Notes under the pieces: model-generated
The model's database searches: none
Told to the model about the DNA's origin: nothing
What the model saw: the letters and a program-made list of their open reading frames with translations, nothing else
Translations under genes and position numbers: made by a program
Part shown: positions 1 to 18,925 of the stretch, in pieces
How positions within the stretch are numbered: position 1 is the stretch's first letter
How the letters are laid out: every line of letters starts with the position of its first letter
Assembly: GCF_052324685.1 (NCBI RefSeq)
Contig: NC_135225.1
Location: 6,139,758-6,203,757, forward strand
DNA: 64,000 nucleotides
Direction: 5' to 3'
Origin: Brachyhypopomus gauderio
Taxonomy: Eukaryota; Chordata; Actinopteri; Gymnotiformes; Hypopomidae

Positions 1-127
1 ACAGTATGCAAAGTGATAATTATTGGGGTTAGGTGGACCAAGAAAAGAGGGGGAGAGAAATAATAAAAAGGGAAAAGACAGAGGTAGGAGAAAAAAGGAG
101 AAGAAAAAGAAAAGAAGAAAAAAAAAA

Positions 128-164
<37 letters not shown>

Positions 165-215
165 TTAATAATAATAAAATAATAATAATAATAATATTAA
201 TAAAATAAAACACGC
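1..215. repeat. A-rich low-complexity tract with (AAT)n microsatellite
   Basis: Purine-rich sequence grades into A-rich sequence and then an AAT trinucleotide run at about 129-200. Open frames here only encode runs of Lys, Asn and Ile and are not genes. Nothing recognisable follows between 216 and 1000. Confidence 0.85.
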
Positions 216-1008
216 AACCAGCTCAAATGACCACTGCAAAGAAGTACAGAAAGTAAACCAAATACATATAGTGCAGATGAGTGCGATGTATGGGTGTGTG
301 TGAGTGTGTGTTTATGTGCAACCTAGAAGTGCAACATAGGATAGATGTATGGAATGTACTTACCAGCAAGGGTGGGTAGCTGCGACAGCATTCCCCCAGA
401 GGCCAGAGGCGGGCGGAGAGAGACCCGGGAACCCCACCCGCCCACGGCCCCCCACAGAGCGGTGGAGTACCAGAGTGACCAGTCTCCAGTGACCAGTCTT
501 TAACCATTATGTCAATCTTATCAAAGAGATTCAAGATATTTGCAAACATTTTCTGTCCTATAGACTTGTCATATCATAGCTCTTTCACTGAAGTAGTCTC
601 AGTAGTAGTAGTCTGTTTATATGCTCCTGTGTAAAGTTCTTAGCTAGTAGCACCAATAAAAACACTTGAGGTCCAGGATCAGACAGACACACTCTCTGAG
701 TCAGTTCCTCTTGAGCCGGGATGGGCAGGTAATTTTCCCAAGGTGCGATATGAGAAACCGGAACGATTTTAGAGGGCCATACTAATATATGTAATTCGGT
801 TTGGCACAATACATATATAACGCAGTATTCAATCTCATAAAAAAGATACACTAAAGGAAACATTACATGATACGACAAAATGTGGAGGACAGAATTATAT
901 CATTATTTAATGAACGGACAAATGATTGTTTAATTTAGAAAGTACTTTTTTTCATTTAACAATGAAAAACTTTTTGAGTGCATAGCTTCCAGTTTTTCGT
1001 TACCCTAC

Positions 1009-1590
1009 ATGTAAAGATCCGTAACTGGGCTGTATCATCACAGCTCCACATATGTAGATCAGTAACTGGGCTGTATCACCAAAACTCCACATATATAGAT
1101 CAGTAACTACACTGTATCATCACAGCTCCTCATATATAGGTCAGTAACTGGGCTGTATCATCACAGCTCCACATATGTAGATCAGTAACTGGGCTGTATC
1201 ATCACAGCTCCACATATGTAGATCAGTAACTGGGCTGTATCATCACAGCTCCACATATATAGATCAGTAACTGGGCTGTATCATCACAGTTCCACATATG
1301 TAGATCAGTAACTGGGCTGTATCATCACAGCTCCACATATGTAGATCAGTAACTGGGCTGTATCATCACAGCTCCACATATATAGATCAGTAACTGGGCT
1401 GTATCATCACAGCTCCACATATATAGATCAGTAACTGTGCTGTATCACCACAGCTCCACATATATAGATCAGTAACTGGGCTGTACCATCACAGCTCCAC
1501 ATATGTAGATCAGTAACTGGGCTGTATCATCACAGCTCCACATATGTAGATCAGTAACTGGGCTGTATCACCACAGCTCTCATCTGGGGT
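1009..1590. repeat. 41-bp minisatellite, about 14 copies
   Basis: A 41-bp unit starting GATCAGTAACTGGGCTGTAT is repeated head to tail with scattered point changes (ATATGTA or ATATATA ends; CACCA or CATCA variants). Unit length is constant, so it is a tandem array and not dispersed copies. It directly abuts the retroelement remnant on its right. Confidence 0.9.
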
Positions 1591-1599
1591 CAAGACAAA

Positions 1600-2686
1600 A
1601 TGACCCGCTTTGTTTTGCAGCTGATGTCCAAATTCCCCTCAATCCGTCTCAAATCTGTTCACCTGGAGAGAGACACATTTGTAAACGCTTCCTTTTTCTC
1701 AGGACAAATTAGTCCTGCAAAGCCCAACGAACATTCTTTGACAAACATTCTGGAGATCCTGGCGATCCAAGGTAGGACTATTGGAAAGCAACAACAAGAT
1801 ATAATGGAGATGAGAAATTTGATGCAAGTGATGTCCAGTTGTCTGCAGAGCCTTTCTACACAGACGAGGCCTCTTCCCCATCAGTGGCGGAGGAGAAAGT
1901 TCACATCGCCCCACCAGAAGCCTACGGAGGAGATCCGGACACATGTGAGGGCTTCCTGGTACAGTGCGGACTGTACTTTAAGTTACCACTCACAGTTGAG
2001 TGAACAAGCGAGGGTTGCATACGTGATTTCACGTTTAACCAGCAAGGCACTAGAATGGGGAGCACCGCTGCTTAGAAGTGAGTCACCACACCTGTCGACC
2101 TACGACTCACTCCTGGTCAAGCCGCACAACATTAACCACAGACTCTGATTCTGGTATGTTTTGAGTTTCATTAATGAACTAAAGGACGTATTCCACCATC
2201 CGAGGCAAGGAAAGGCATTCGGACAGAGCTTACTGAGGATGCATTGGGGCACCCGCCCTGTAGCTGAGTATGTTCTGGACTTCAGGACTCTGGCGGCCAG
2301 CACCGGATGGAATGATGAAGCGCTGGTAGACGTCTTCTTGGCCGGCCTTAAACCGAGCTGGCCTGCCAGCAGGAAGGACACTTTTAATCATGTGGTTCGG
2401 TTGGCGGTCACGTATGACCGTTTGCTACAAGAGAGAGGGAACCGCGCGCTGCCCTGCCCCGTTTCCAACGCTCCTGTGTCACCGACCCCCAAGGAGAACA
2501 CCGGAACCGACGCTGATTGGGAAGACGACCACAGCCAGGGGGACCGGGCGGTGGCAGAGCTCGGGTTAGTAACTCCTTGACTGGGAATTTGCTCACCATT
2601 CATGCATCGGTGTCTTACAAGGGCTGCTCTGTGGGGGGTTTTGCTCTAGTTGACTCAGGGGCATCGGGCAACATGATGGAGCTGAG
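1600..2686 (+). pseudogene. Ty3/gypsy-like retrotransposon remnant (gag and start of protease)
   Basis: Three broken reading frames on the plus strand together resemble the Gag region of Ty3/gypsy retrotransposons. The segment at 2161-2580 has the YVLDFRTLAA and GWNDEALVDVFLAGLK type motifs of retrotransposon Gag. A shifted frame at about 2600-2680 carries ALVDSGASGNMM, matching the DSGA active-site motif of a retropepsin. Frames are interrupted near 2148 and 2580, so no continuous polyprotein exists. The protease stops abruptly where another element starts (2687). No reverse transcriptase or LTRs were recognised. This is a dead fragment. Confidence 0.75.
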
Positions 2687-3610
2687 CAGGGCTGGACTGG
2701 TAATCTGGCATAACGGTCATTTGCCCAGTGGGCCGACAGTCCTCAGGGGCCGATGGTTTTTTTTTCTAAGAGACCGGCCCACAATTTAGAGGGGGCGGCA
2801 CATTGCCCCATCTTCAATATAGACAGTGGACTGAACCAATCAGGATAGGACGAAAGTGGCCCCACCCTTTCTCTGCATGGTCTGCTGTAACTCCCGCTAC
2901 ATTCAGTGTTGAGCGCGTTGTTAAACGAGAGGCAGGAGAGACAGAAGCGGCAGAAAGGGGGAACGGAGAAGTTACGTGTTTAGATATTTAGGCTAAAGGT
3001 GTGTTGAAAGGCTGCATAAAAGTTTGACTTTGTAGCAACTATGCTGTGGTTAAACATGTTTTAAAAAGCAATCAAACAAGTAAAATTATAGATTTTAAAA
3101 CTTATAAATGATAAATAAAAGCTTTGTAATTTAAGCATGACTACAGTAAGTGTAAAAATATATAAAAGTAATATTAGCAAAAGATATGCCCACAATGAAT
3201 AAGAGTAAAACGGTGTCAAATGCTTTTAAGACATGTTTGCATTGCATGAATTCATAAAGCAGCTTTGCTTGTAGCCAGATACAAATATATGTTATAGCTG
3301 TTTAAAGGAGGGAGCACCTTTAACCTGAAGAAATAGAATTGAGCTGTTTTATCAGAGATATTCAGAAAATACACATTAGAGATGATTTCAATAAAATCAT
3401 AAAAGTGATTGTGATATAATAATGCTAAGTTTGAGTCCAATGACTTTAACCCGTAATTTTTATATAATTACTGTGTATGTATTTATGTATGTAATTTATG
3501 TATGTTAACCCCACATACATAAATTACAAGTCGCGTGTGCTCCACTAATTATGAGGGGCCGGTCTAAACCAAAAATGCCAGGGACAATTTTTTGTCCCAG
3601 TCCAGCCCTG
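2687..3610. mobile_element. Putative non-autonomous hAT-like element inside the gypsy remnant
   Basis: The segment begins CAGGGCTGGACTGG and ends with its inverted complement CCAGTCCAGCCCTG, giving about 14 bp of terminal inverted repeat. The 5' end resembles the 150-bp element at 12200-12349 (GGGCCG-rich, same type of ends). The interior is AT-rich with no transposase. No clear 8-bp target duplication was found, so boundaries and class are tentative. Confidence 0.5.
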
Positions 3611-4950
3611 TTGGCGGCCAATAATCCTCTTGTTAGTTCACTGGTTGTTTCTTGGACCACTGCATACTGGGAACATCCAATATGGCCTGCCATTTTGGAG
3701 ATACTCTGATCCAGTCACAATTTGGTCTTAGTCAAAACTGTTCAGATTCTTGTGCTTGTGCTTCTTGTGCCAATTTGTACTCATCCAACATATTAACTTC
3801 AAGAACTGACTGTTCCTTTGTTGCCTAATATGTCCCACCCCTTAACAGGTGTCATTGTAACGAAAAAATTAATTAGTTGTTTAAAATAAGTTATTCACGC
3901 CATCTGTCCTTGATGTAAATGATTATTCTCTGCATTTTGACCTCCTATTTCTAGCGACAGTTGTGTAGACCCTTCAAGGAGATATTCTCTCATTTTCTAG
4001 AGTAGCACCCCATAATGGCCAATTGTTTTGAAACTTTACAGATTCGCAGAGAATTTTTAAGAATCCATACCGTTTATAAATCATCATGATTGGTCAATTA
4101 AATCTGTCAAATGGTTAGGTTTTGCGGTTAATCTTTCATTTTATGGTATATTTATGGTGGCTCAATGATGCAAAGTTTCAAATTTGAGGATACTAAGATA
4201 TATTTTTCTAGTGTATACAGGGCCTGCTATTGACTAAATTCGCCAAACTCAATACACAATCTACAATACACTATAGTAATCATATATTTAAAAGAGCTGT
4301 GAAATTGAATTAAAATTTAATGAAGCATTACTGAAGTATGCGAAATGAACTTCACAAAGGGTTAATCTGCATATGTCGGTCAAAATTTTGATCATTATTA
4401 AGGTTCAGACTTTTGTGAATATTTTGATACCAAGATTGTGGCGACAGGGTGAAAAACTAGGACTAGTTGGCAAAAGTAGTTTTCGCATATTATGCAAATT
4501 GGCGAGAAATCGAAGAGCTTAATGTAACATCTGACCTCTGTTTGATTTGAGCTAAATAATGCATTGGAAATGCAATCCTGTTTCTAAGGTTTATGGTGTG
4601 GGAAAAAAATCACAAAAAGGTTAAATGCTGAGTTATAGCGCCACCATTAGGTCAATGAAAGACCCTTTACTTGGCTGAGTCATTTCACATCTGCTGCAAC
4701 TTGTTGCGGTCTTTGCAGCACGTTTCGGTTTAGCTGAGAAAAATAATGAGAAGAGGACAAAAATCCGAGCGATTACAAAAGGATTTCAAGTTTGAAGCCT
4801 AAGAAAGCAAGCCAATTGGATACAAAGGGATGTTTGTGTAACTGAATGAGCCCTTTACTGACGAATTATGCAATGCCTATTAGTGGGGTAATGGTTTTAT
4901 GTTCATTAAGAAATTCTTTCGCGGATTGGGTCATGAAAAGGGATTTACAT
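3611..4950. other. Intergenic, no recognised feature
   Basis: AT-rich sequence with no frame, RNA or repeat that I could recognise. It lies between the broken retroelement and the rgr upstream minisatellite. Confidence 0.5.
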
Positions 4951-4956
4951 AATGAC

Positions 4957-5112
4957 ATCTGGTGAGACTGCCCTTTAAAACAGGGTCTTCTGATCACATC
5001 CAGGGTCTGGTAAAACTGCCCTTTAAAACAGGGTCTTCTGATCACATCCAGGGTCTGGTGAGACTGCCCTTTAAAACAGGGTCTTCTGATCACATCCAGG
5101 GTCTGGTGAGAC
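4957..5112. repeat. 48-bp minisatellite just upstream of rgr
   Basis: About 3.2 copies of a 48-bp unit containing CCCTTTAAAACAGGGTCTTC. It ends 50 bp before the rgr start codon, so it lies in the promoter or 5' UTR region. The frame across it on the minus strand only encodes the repeat. Confidence 0.85.
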
Positions 5113-5161
5113 CGTAGTGTCACTGTGAGGTCTGCGATTCTGTGTAAAACTAAATCAAATC

Positions 5162-11324
<6,163 letters not shown>

Positions 11325-12199
11325 GCCAAATATACAGGTAACCGTATTTAATATTATGCTCATTTCTGTGCAGCGTGACACATGCACAAAGAATATTATA
11401 TTGTAGATCCATGTCTGGCATAATTTAAAAACAAGTCATTTCGGTGGGCATGGGGGGAAAGTAAACATAAACAAACGTATACAATTACAACACATATACA
11501 ATTCAACATTTAAAATACATGTGTAGAATGAATTTGGACTCATGACCTTAACATCATCGTTCCTGGAAGAGAAGCTTCTAGAGATTCCCCACTCACACCA
11601 CATCAGTGCTCATTAATTAACCATCAGAACAGGAGCTTTACTTAAGTATGACTGAACAATTAACCTGCTACATATGACAGAACTGCTTATGAAAGCATCA
11701 CATCATAATGCAGGGAATATTAAGGTACAAGTGAAAATAATGATTCTAACTTGATTAAACATGCAATATTTATAAATATTGCTAGCATACTCTCAAAATG
11801 AAGTAGACGAGTGACATTTAGAAGCCCCGAAACAACAATTCTTCATGATCCATTTCCTCAAGACACAGTAGAATGAAAAATGGCTTCCCACATGCTTGTC
11901 TTCCTCTAGCCACATCTCCCACAGGCCGTGTCCTGAACCACTGAAACATGGAAATATTTATCCAAGAAAATTCACTACATGCTTAGTTCCTTCACATGAA
12001 AATCAAAATCTAAGTAGTAAATTATTATATCTTTTGAATCCAAAATGCTTACATATGGCAACATTTTAGTGGCAATGAAAATATGCATGTAAAATATCAT
12101 ATACTTGGAACTAAATGGAACTAAAGGTAAATTATTAGAATGTAGTCAGAAAACCGGCATTGCACACATTCCTTTTATAAAAATAATGATCCTGTTCAT

Positions 12200-12349
12200 C
12201 AGGGGTGGGACACATTTTCAGCCCGGGAGTTTCATGTCCAAATCCGGCCCAAAATTATTTTTCCCTCCCAATCGGCCCAAACTAGAGACTGACATGAGCC
12301 GGCCCATCGGGAATCCTCCCGAATCTCCCGATTAGCCACTCCGGCTCTG
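12200..12349. mobile_element. 150-bp hAT-type MITE with 8-bp target duplication
   Basis: The segment begins CAGGGGTGGGACAC and ends CACTCCGGCTCTG. It is flanked on both sides by the identical octamer CTGTTCAT (12192-12199 and 12350-12357), the 8-bp duplication expected of hAT transposition. It encodes nothing. Confidence 0.8.
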
Positions 12350-13889
12350 CTGTTCATATAAGAAAGTAATTCACACTGAATCAATTTATTCTAAACCACA
12401 TGCTCATCCATTTAGTCTTATCATATGAGATCTTTATAATGCAAAAAGGTTAGAAAAATTATGTAGCATTTGTCTAGGAAAGGATTTGTTCCGGTGATGC
12501 TAGGGCCATGTGGTTTTGTTTATGTTCCTGTTTGAGATTAGTCTCCACTCCTGCTTATATGGGCTTTTTATTTATGGTCTTGTCTACCCCTAATTAATTG
12601 TTTGTATACACCCTTCATTTTCCTGTCTGTATATGTGACACTACTAGAGTATCTAACCATGTCTTGTTTCCTTCCTTGTATCCCCTATGTTAGTTTTATG
12701 CCCTGTCCCCATGTCCTCTGGTTATATGTGTCTCCCAGCTTTATGACCCTGGACTGGAAGAACAACAACAACAATGAAAACTGAATTGCCCTAAATATTC
12801 GCTGCTCTAATGTTTGTGTTCTGTCTCAGCACATTCCTTTATACACATCCTCAAGGGATATAAATCTAAGCACTAGCAAATAGATGGAGTTTTGTGGTAA
12901 AAGGCCATTTGTGGCAGAATTTATATCTATTCATTTTTTCTGTGAATAAAAAAAAAACTCATGTCACAACATCTGGGATTGTTATCAATAGTATAAATAC
13001 CAAACACTGTACATGAGAACTGTATTGTATTGATGAAATATTTCAATAAGCCTATATGGACACAAATTATGCCATTTATGTAATCCTAAACTAAAACTGT
13101 ATTGTTATTTACAAAACAATATGTGCACGTGACATCTGTGTGACACCATTGTGTGTGATATAATGTCTGTATTATGTGTGATATGTTCGATTGTGGGTGT
13201 GATATAATCTGTATTATGTGTGAAATGTTTTGATTGTGTGTGTGAGATATAATGTCTGTAGTAATGTGTGTAGCTGCATTGCTTTCTAAATCAAGTTTTT
13301 CTATGATTTTAACTTTTTTTTTACATTTTTATTAATAACGGTAATAGGCATCTCTGTCACTACTCAGTTGCTGTTTACCAGGCCTTCTCAGAGAACATGT
13401 TTTTCCAAATATTGCCTGAACTTTGGCAGGGAAGCAGTTTATTCTAACCAAAATAAGCTCAATCATTGCTCCTCTAAAATTGGTTATCAAGCTGATTAAC
13501 AGAAACCTTTTATTTGAAGAGTTTAGTAATGTTTCATAACTGTACATACAGTATAAGTGCATTTACAGTATATTGATTAGAGCACAATGGTTATATGGAT
13601 ATTCAAGTATTTCATGAGGGTTAATGCACAGTAAACTTTGTTATAATCTGAATGTGAGGTAACACTCTTCAGTCAAAATGGGTGGTATAAAGAAATAACA
13701 GACTGTTATTAAAATCTTTTGTGTGATTTTAATGACTAGAACGTATAAATTGACTATAACTATATATCACCTACTAATGAAATGAAATGTGCCATATTTG
13801 TCAATTGTGATTTTTCAACGCAATCGAAATTTGTCCTCCACATTTACTCATCTGTGCAATTAGAACACACACACAAACACACACACTAG

Positions 13890-14078
13890 TGATTACTAGG
13901 GGGCTGTGGTGCACACATGCCCAGAGCTTTGAGCAGCCCTAGCCTGGCGCCCAGGGAGCAGTTGGGGTTAGGTGCCTTGCTCAAGGGCACCTCAGTCATG
14001 GCCTCAGGCCTGGGAATCGAACCCACGACCCTCCGGTCACAAGACCAGTTCCCTACCACAGGACCATGACTGCCCCAT
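13890..14078 (-). mobile_element. tRNA-derived SINE (minus orientation)
   Basis: Read on the minus strand, it starts GGGGCAGTCATGGTCCTGTG, contains a tRNA-like B box GGTTCGATTCCCAG, and continues into a conserved body (GGCCATGACTGAGGTGCCC). The same family occurs at 31083-31272. It is not a functional tRNA: no cloverleaf with an anticodon arm was found. Confidence 0.75.
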
Positions 14079-15973
14079 ATACAGCTTTAAATCACCTGTT
14101 AAGAGTCCTCCAATTCATGTTTATGATGTAACCACTCTTTTTCTAAGATGAGTTCAAAGCAGGGGGAGGGGTATCAGATCTTTATATGGCAAATCTTCAT
14201 TGACCCAGATGTTCATGCAAAATATAATGATCTGTCTTTTGAAAGAACATGATCAAGAGATTTTCTTGTAAAAGCTCCCAGATTATAGAATATTTACAAA
14301 TGACAAATTTGACATTTTCCCAATTTCCTTTATCACCTTTTTTCATCACTAAAGCTTATAAACTTTACAATAATTTAGTGCCAGAAATGTACTGTTCTCT
14401 CTAGATAACAGTGTCCAATAAGGTTAGGTTAAATGGGGACAGCGAATGGTGCTGTAGTCCTTCACACACACTTCAGTGGCATTGACATCACAGAAAATAG
14501 TCTGTAACATCACAGAGCATTAAATTAATCTTGCTCAAACTGACTTCCAATAGATCACCGTGAACACCAAGAATCCTTGTAAAGTATAACCCTGCGATCT
14601 ACTAGGTCATCGTGTGGTTTTAAGATCAAAACAGACAAATGCTTTGGGGGCTTTTTGGTAGGAATGATGAACAGATAAGAAAGAACAAGGTCAGAAATGC
14701 CAGCTAGTTACACATATCATTCTCTCACAGAAGCCCTGGTATCTCCTATAGCCTGTCGCTTTTGGACATTTGTCTGAATATATCACACAGTCTAGCTGGT
14801 CCTGACCAGACAGTGACTGCAGCAGCAACGTTTGACTGAGGAGTCAGCAGACACTGCACTAAAGCCTCTGCTCCCCTCAGATCCCAGATCAGGGGGAACA
14901 GCCACACTATCATTCCTTTTGGGATTTGAACATAGAGCTCCCCAGAAATGCAAAACTTGTTTTGATAGCAGGATCATTTAGACATTGGTATTTAAACATT
15001 TGAACTTTAAAAAGCATTTCCACTTTGTCAAGAGTCATGTGACTTTTGGTCAAAATTAACAAAATAAGGTTTATGCAAATGGCCTCAATGCATGGACACT
15101 CTGTGTTCTTTGCCTTATGCTTCACCAAATTCCTCTTGGATATATATATATGTAATATTAATGTATTAATATGTTATTCTGATTGGTACACTTGTGTTAA
15201 ACTATAATAAACTTACAAGTGTTTATGAATGTTAGGTATTTGTGAGTTATAATTTCAAACAGGGGAACTTTTTTACAATATATAAAAAAGGGATGTTTAC
15301 AATATATATCTGAGTTTCTCTAAGAACCAGCTTTAATTGTAATGGCAAGAGTACATTTAACCTAATGCTTTTGAAATTAGCTTACTTACTTTTTTTAATG
15401 GTGTCCTTATTTTATCTTTGAGTTAAAATAACTTTAAGGGATTACTTCTGTTGAGTTTACACTTTGTCACCAAATATATGTAACTGTACCTTTTAAATCC
15501 GTGAAGCTAAATGATGCAGTACTTGGAATAAACCTCTAGATGCCACTATTGCTCTTCTAAAAAGGAAAAAAAAAATTCTGTTGGAAGCGAACCATTTTTG
15601 CAGGACATGGCGCCAGTGATCGGTACACCGAGATGCGCTTTCAAACATCATGTTCAGCATTCGGGTTTATATCATTTACATTTTTAATCACGATTAAAAG
15701 ATTAAAATAGTTTTGAATTAAACCCAGATCTGCTATGTCCTTGTCGTTGAAGTCTTCTAAAATTAAATAGGTGTTAAAGATCAGGCTCAAAACGTAAAGG
15801 TGCCGTTGTGATATTATATTGCACCCTTGATATCGCTAAGTAATTCAAATGGCTCGCTAGACTAGCTAAGATATTCTGTGGGTATAAAATCCAATGGGGG
15901 GAAGTTTTGCTTTTTGATCTTTTAGACGGTGTCTGGGCACTACGAAAATGTGCGGTAAACTATATGGAAGCAG

Positions 15974-16002
15974 GGAGCTGTCCGCTTCTTTGTGGTACTG
16001 AA
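15974..16002. promoter_or_regulatory. Candidate split RE1/NRSE (REST) site
   Basis: Read on the plus strand, GGAGCTGTCC (15974-15983) matches one RE1 half-site at 9 of 10 positions, and GTGGTACTGAA (15992-16002) matches the other at 10 of 11. They are separated by 8 extra bases, which is within the expanded half-site spacing known for non-canonical REST sites. Mammalian cholinergic loci are known to carry an RE1 upstream of VAChT/ChAT that silences them in non-neuronal cells. This site lies 1.4 kb upstream of the VAChT ORF. REST binding here is inferred. Confidence 0.45.
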
Positions 16003-17017
16003 GTTCAGCTGTAGTGGTTGATTACTGGTTACTTACGTTTAACATTTGCGAACCTCAGAAACACTGTCACAATCGCTCTCTGTAGTCCTACGCTAAGCAT
16101 AATAATAAAAAATGTTTAAATACGTTTATTTGTGTAATCGTATATAATTGAAACTCGTTTTACATGTATTGTGTTTTAAGGGGTTTACTTAAGTGAAACA
16201 TTGGCTCCACAGTTGCATGCAAAATATTTTTTCTTTGAATTTTAAATAACACCTCAGCCTTTCAAAATAGTTTTACTTCTCCATATACAAATAAACGCAT
16301 GGTCTAATAATCGCAGTTATATGAACAGTTAAAGATCACAGAAACCTCCATTACCTAAATCTCAAAAAGACCCGTAGGCACTCTGGTTAAAGTAAGGTTC
16401 ATGTTGCCTGTCCGAAGATGTTTTGCTGTAGCAACGTCAAATCGTCTTTATACGTCAAGGAAAAACATCACAGTAGCTCTTAAAATAACAAAGATGTGTT
16501 CAAAACAAGAGAAACATTAGAGTATTTTTGTATAATCAGTAATGATTATTATTTCGCAAAAGCTGTGCGTGTTTCATTTGCTCATATTCTTTAATTTTAG
16601 AACAGAGTACTCATCACTTATGACTCCAGAAACCCCAGAGGATGTTATAAAAGTTAAACATACGAATATGTAGGCTATGTCATATCTTTAATAGATTTGC
16701 TTACAATGTCAAATCATCAAACTTTGGCTCTTGATGTAAATAAGAATGTTCCTGAAGTATCGTGAAGGAACTGTGCCTAAGCGTTTATAAGAAAATGTAT
16801 CAAAGAAGATTGCTTTTGGTGCTATAGCGTTAAATTATCTTAATAAATCCGGTATGTAGGGGAACCACTTGGGGGCAAGCAAGCATTGCGTCACATTCCT
16901 GGAAAAAAGGAAGAGCGTTTTCAGTGGAATCAACATGCGAGTGTTTCCCCCCCATAACCGTGGAAACAGTGCCGAGTTTGCTCAACTGAGATGCTGGTAT
17001 GCTTTGCATCCTTTCAG

Positions 17018-17167
17018 GTAAATTAATTTATCAAAGTGAGAGTTCTTACTCTCTAAAAGACAACTTTTGGAGAATGAGTATATGAGTTTCTACCCTGAGC
17101 GATTTTCTGTTTGTTTGTTTGTTTTTTCACGTAAATTACGGTGTATGTTGCAATGAAACTATTTTAG
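17018..17167 (+). other. Candidate 5' UTR intron of slc18a3 (R-type leader)
   Basis: A good donor (TTTCAG|GTAAAT at 17018) and a pyrimidine-rich acceptor (ATTTTAG ending 17167) bracket a 150-bp interval upstream of the VAChT start. In other vertebrates a non-coding R exon is shared by VAChT and ChAT transcripts. The same donor could also splice to chat. This rests on splice-site appearance only. Confidence 0.3.
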
Positions 17168-17383
17168 CTGACGACAAAAAACGGACAACTCAGGAGAGTG
17201 AAAAAGCAAGTGTGATGAAGGACGGCAGCACGCGCAGCAAGAAAAAGTTGTTCATCTGAGGCTTGATTGTCCAGTGCGTCAATAGGAGAAGAGCCAATGT
17301 ACCACGGAGCTCCACTTTCTGGAATAGCACATCATAGAAAACAATCTTACCGCTTTGCGTGAAACAAGAAAAGTTTGTGAAGC

Positions 17384-18925
17384 ATGGCTACGGAGGAATC
17401 AACGGGCATGGCGCGGTCTGCCGCGGTGAAACTATCCGAGATGGGCGAAAGAACTAAACAATTAGGCAATGTTATCCAGGACCCTGAACGACAAAGAAGG
17501 ATCGTTCTAGTGATTGTATGTGTGGCACTTTTTTTAGATAATATGCTTTACATGGTGATCGTACCAATTGTACCAGATTATTTAGCCCGTCTAGAGAGAG
17601 AATCAGAGCACTCCCGCGAGGTGATGCATGCAAATTCCTCAATGAACTGTACGCAAAACCAGTTTGAAACGGAAAACTTTGATTTGCAGATCGGTGTTCT
17701 TTTTGCCTCCAAAGCCATTTTGCAACTTATTGTAAATCCTCTGACTGGAACCTTTATAGACCGTGTCGGTTACGACATCCCTCTTTTAATCGGACTTTCT
17801 ATTATGTTCGTTTCCACTTCTATTTTTGCCTTTGCTGAAAACTACGCAACTCTGTTTGCGGCACGCAGTCTGCAGGGTCTTGGGTCAGCCTTCGCAGACA
17901 CTGCTGGGATCGCTATGATAGCAGACAGGTTCTCGGAGGAGACGGAGCGAAGTCGAGCCTTGGGCATCGCCTTGGCTTTCATCTCCTTCGGGAGCTTGGC
18001 GGCGCCCCCCTTCGGCGGGGTGCTATACGAGTTTGCGGGGAAGCGCGTCCCCTTCATCGCCCTCGCCTGTGTGTGTTTAGCTGATGGAATTCTATGTTTG
18101 ACTATTCTCAAACCATTTTCCAGCAAGACTAGAGAAAATATGCCAGTTGGTACCCCAATCTACAAACTAATGATTGATCCCTACATAGCAGTGGTGGCAG
18201 GGGCTTTGACAACGTGCAATATACCCCTCGCTTTTCTGGAACCCACTATTGCAAACTGGATGGAGGAGACCATGGACGCGTCCCAGTGGCAGATCGGACT
18301 AACCTGGCTGCCAGCTTTTTTCCCTCATGTTTTAGGCGTCTACATGACGGTGAAACTGGCAGCACAGTACCCACATTTACAGTGGTTCTATGGGGCTCTT
18401 GGCATGGTTATAATCGGTGCCAGCTCCTGCACTGTGCCAGCATGTAAAAACTTCGAGCAGTTAATTATCCCTCTATGTGGCATTTGTTTCGGTATTGCAC
18501 TAGTGGACACGGCTTTGTTACCCACGCTTGCGTTTCTAGTCGACGTGCGCCATGTGTCTGTGTATGGTAGCGTATACGCGATTGCGGACATATCCTACTG
18601 TGTGGCTTACGCACTGGGTCCCATTGTGGCCGGTAAAATAGTGCATGACCTCGGTTTTGTGCAACTCAACCTGGGAATGGGCCTCGCCAACGTGATCTAC
18701 GCACCGGCGTTACTTCTACTGCGGAACGTGTGCCTGATGAAGCCGTCTCATTCCGAGAGGAACATGCTGCTGGAGGATGGAGCTACAGGTCTCTACGACA
18801 CCATCAGGATGGAGGAGCGCCAAGGCAAGGGCGAACCACGCAGCGCCGCTGCAAACCGTGTGCCTGTTGACGAGCACGGCAAATCATACTCTGAATATGA
18901 AACATTTCAATCTGAATGCATATAA
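17384..18925 (+). CDS. slc18a3: Vesicular acetylcholine transporter (VAChT), intronless
   Basis: A 513-residue MFS drug:H+ antiporter-1 (SLC18) protein in one exon. It exchanges luminal protons for cytosolic acetylcholine in synaptic vesicles. TM1 holds [17 protein letters not shown], with the conserved Asp at residue 52. The lumenal loop has N-glycosylation sequons at N84 and N88. The TM2-TM3 loop shows the MFS motif [31 protein letters not shown] and the later [17 protein letters not shown] are typical VAChT segments with conserved Asp residues. The cytoplasmic tail has SERNMLLED, the acidic/dileucine sorting signal used for vesicle targeting. It lies 2.0 kb upstream of the first chat coding exon on the same strand, the conserved cholinergic gene locus arrangement. 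The start at 17384 fits the family N-terminus. Confidence 0.97.
   Translation: MATEESTGMARSAAVKLSEMGERTKQLGNVIQDPERQRRIVLVIVCVALFLDNMLYMVIVPIVPDYLARLERESEHSREVMHANSSMNCTQNQFETENFDLQIGVLFASKAILQLIVNPLTGTFIDRVGYDIPLLIGLSIMFVSTSIFAFAENYATLFAARSLQGLGSAFADTAGIAMIADRFSEETERSRALGIALAFISFGSLAAPPFGGVLYEFAGKRVPFIALACVCLADGILCLTILKPFSSKTRENMPVGTPIYKLMIDPYIAVVAGALTTCNIPLAFLEPTIANWMEETMDASQWQIGLTWLPAFFPHVLGVYMTVKLAAQYPHLQWFYGALGMVIIGASSCTVPACKNFEQLIIPLCGICFGIALVDTALLPTLAFLVDVRHVSVYGSVYAIADISYCVAYALGPIVAGKIVHDLGFVQLNLGMGLANVIYAPALLLLRNVCLMKPSHSERNMLLEDGATGLYDTIRMEERQGKGEPRSAAANRVPVDEHGKSYSEYETFQSECI

Larger units (their letters stand above)
11325..15900. other. Intergenic between rgr and the cholinergic locus
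   Basis: About 4.6 kb of AT-rich sequence without a recognised gene. It contains the 150-bp hAT-type MITE at 12200 and the SINE at about 13890; both are listed separately. Short open frames show no family resemblance. Confidence 0.55.

Noticed and set aside
223-549. 108-aa minus-strand ORF near the left edge
   Set aside because: Composition is not protein-like in its second half and no family is recognised. A partial exon cannot be excluded, but nothing supports it.
13960-14060. Possible tRNA gene (B box GGTTCGATTCC), also at 31140
   Set aside because: Both belong to a repeated SINE with a degraded tRNA-like head. No anticodon arm or acceptor stem was found.
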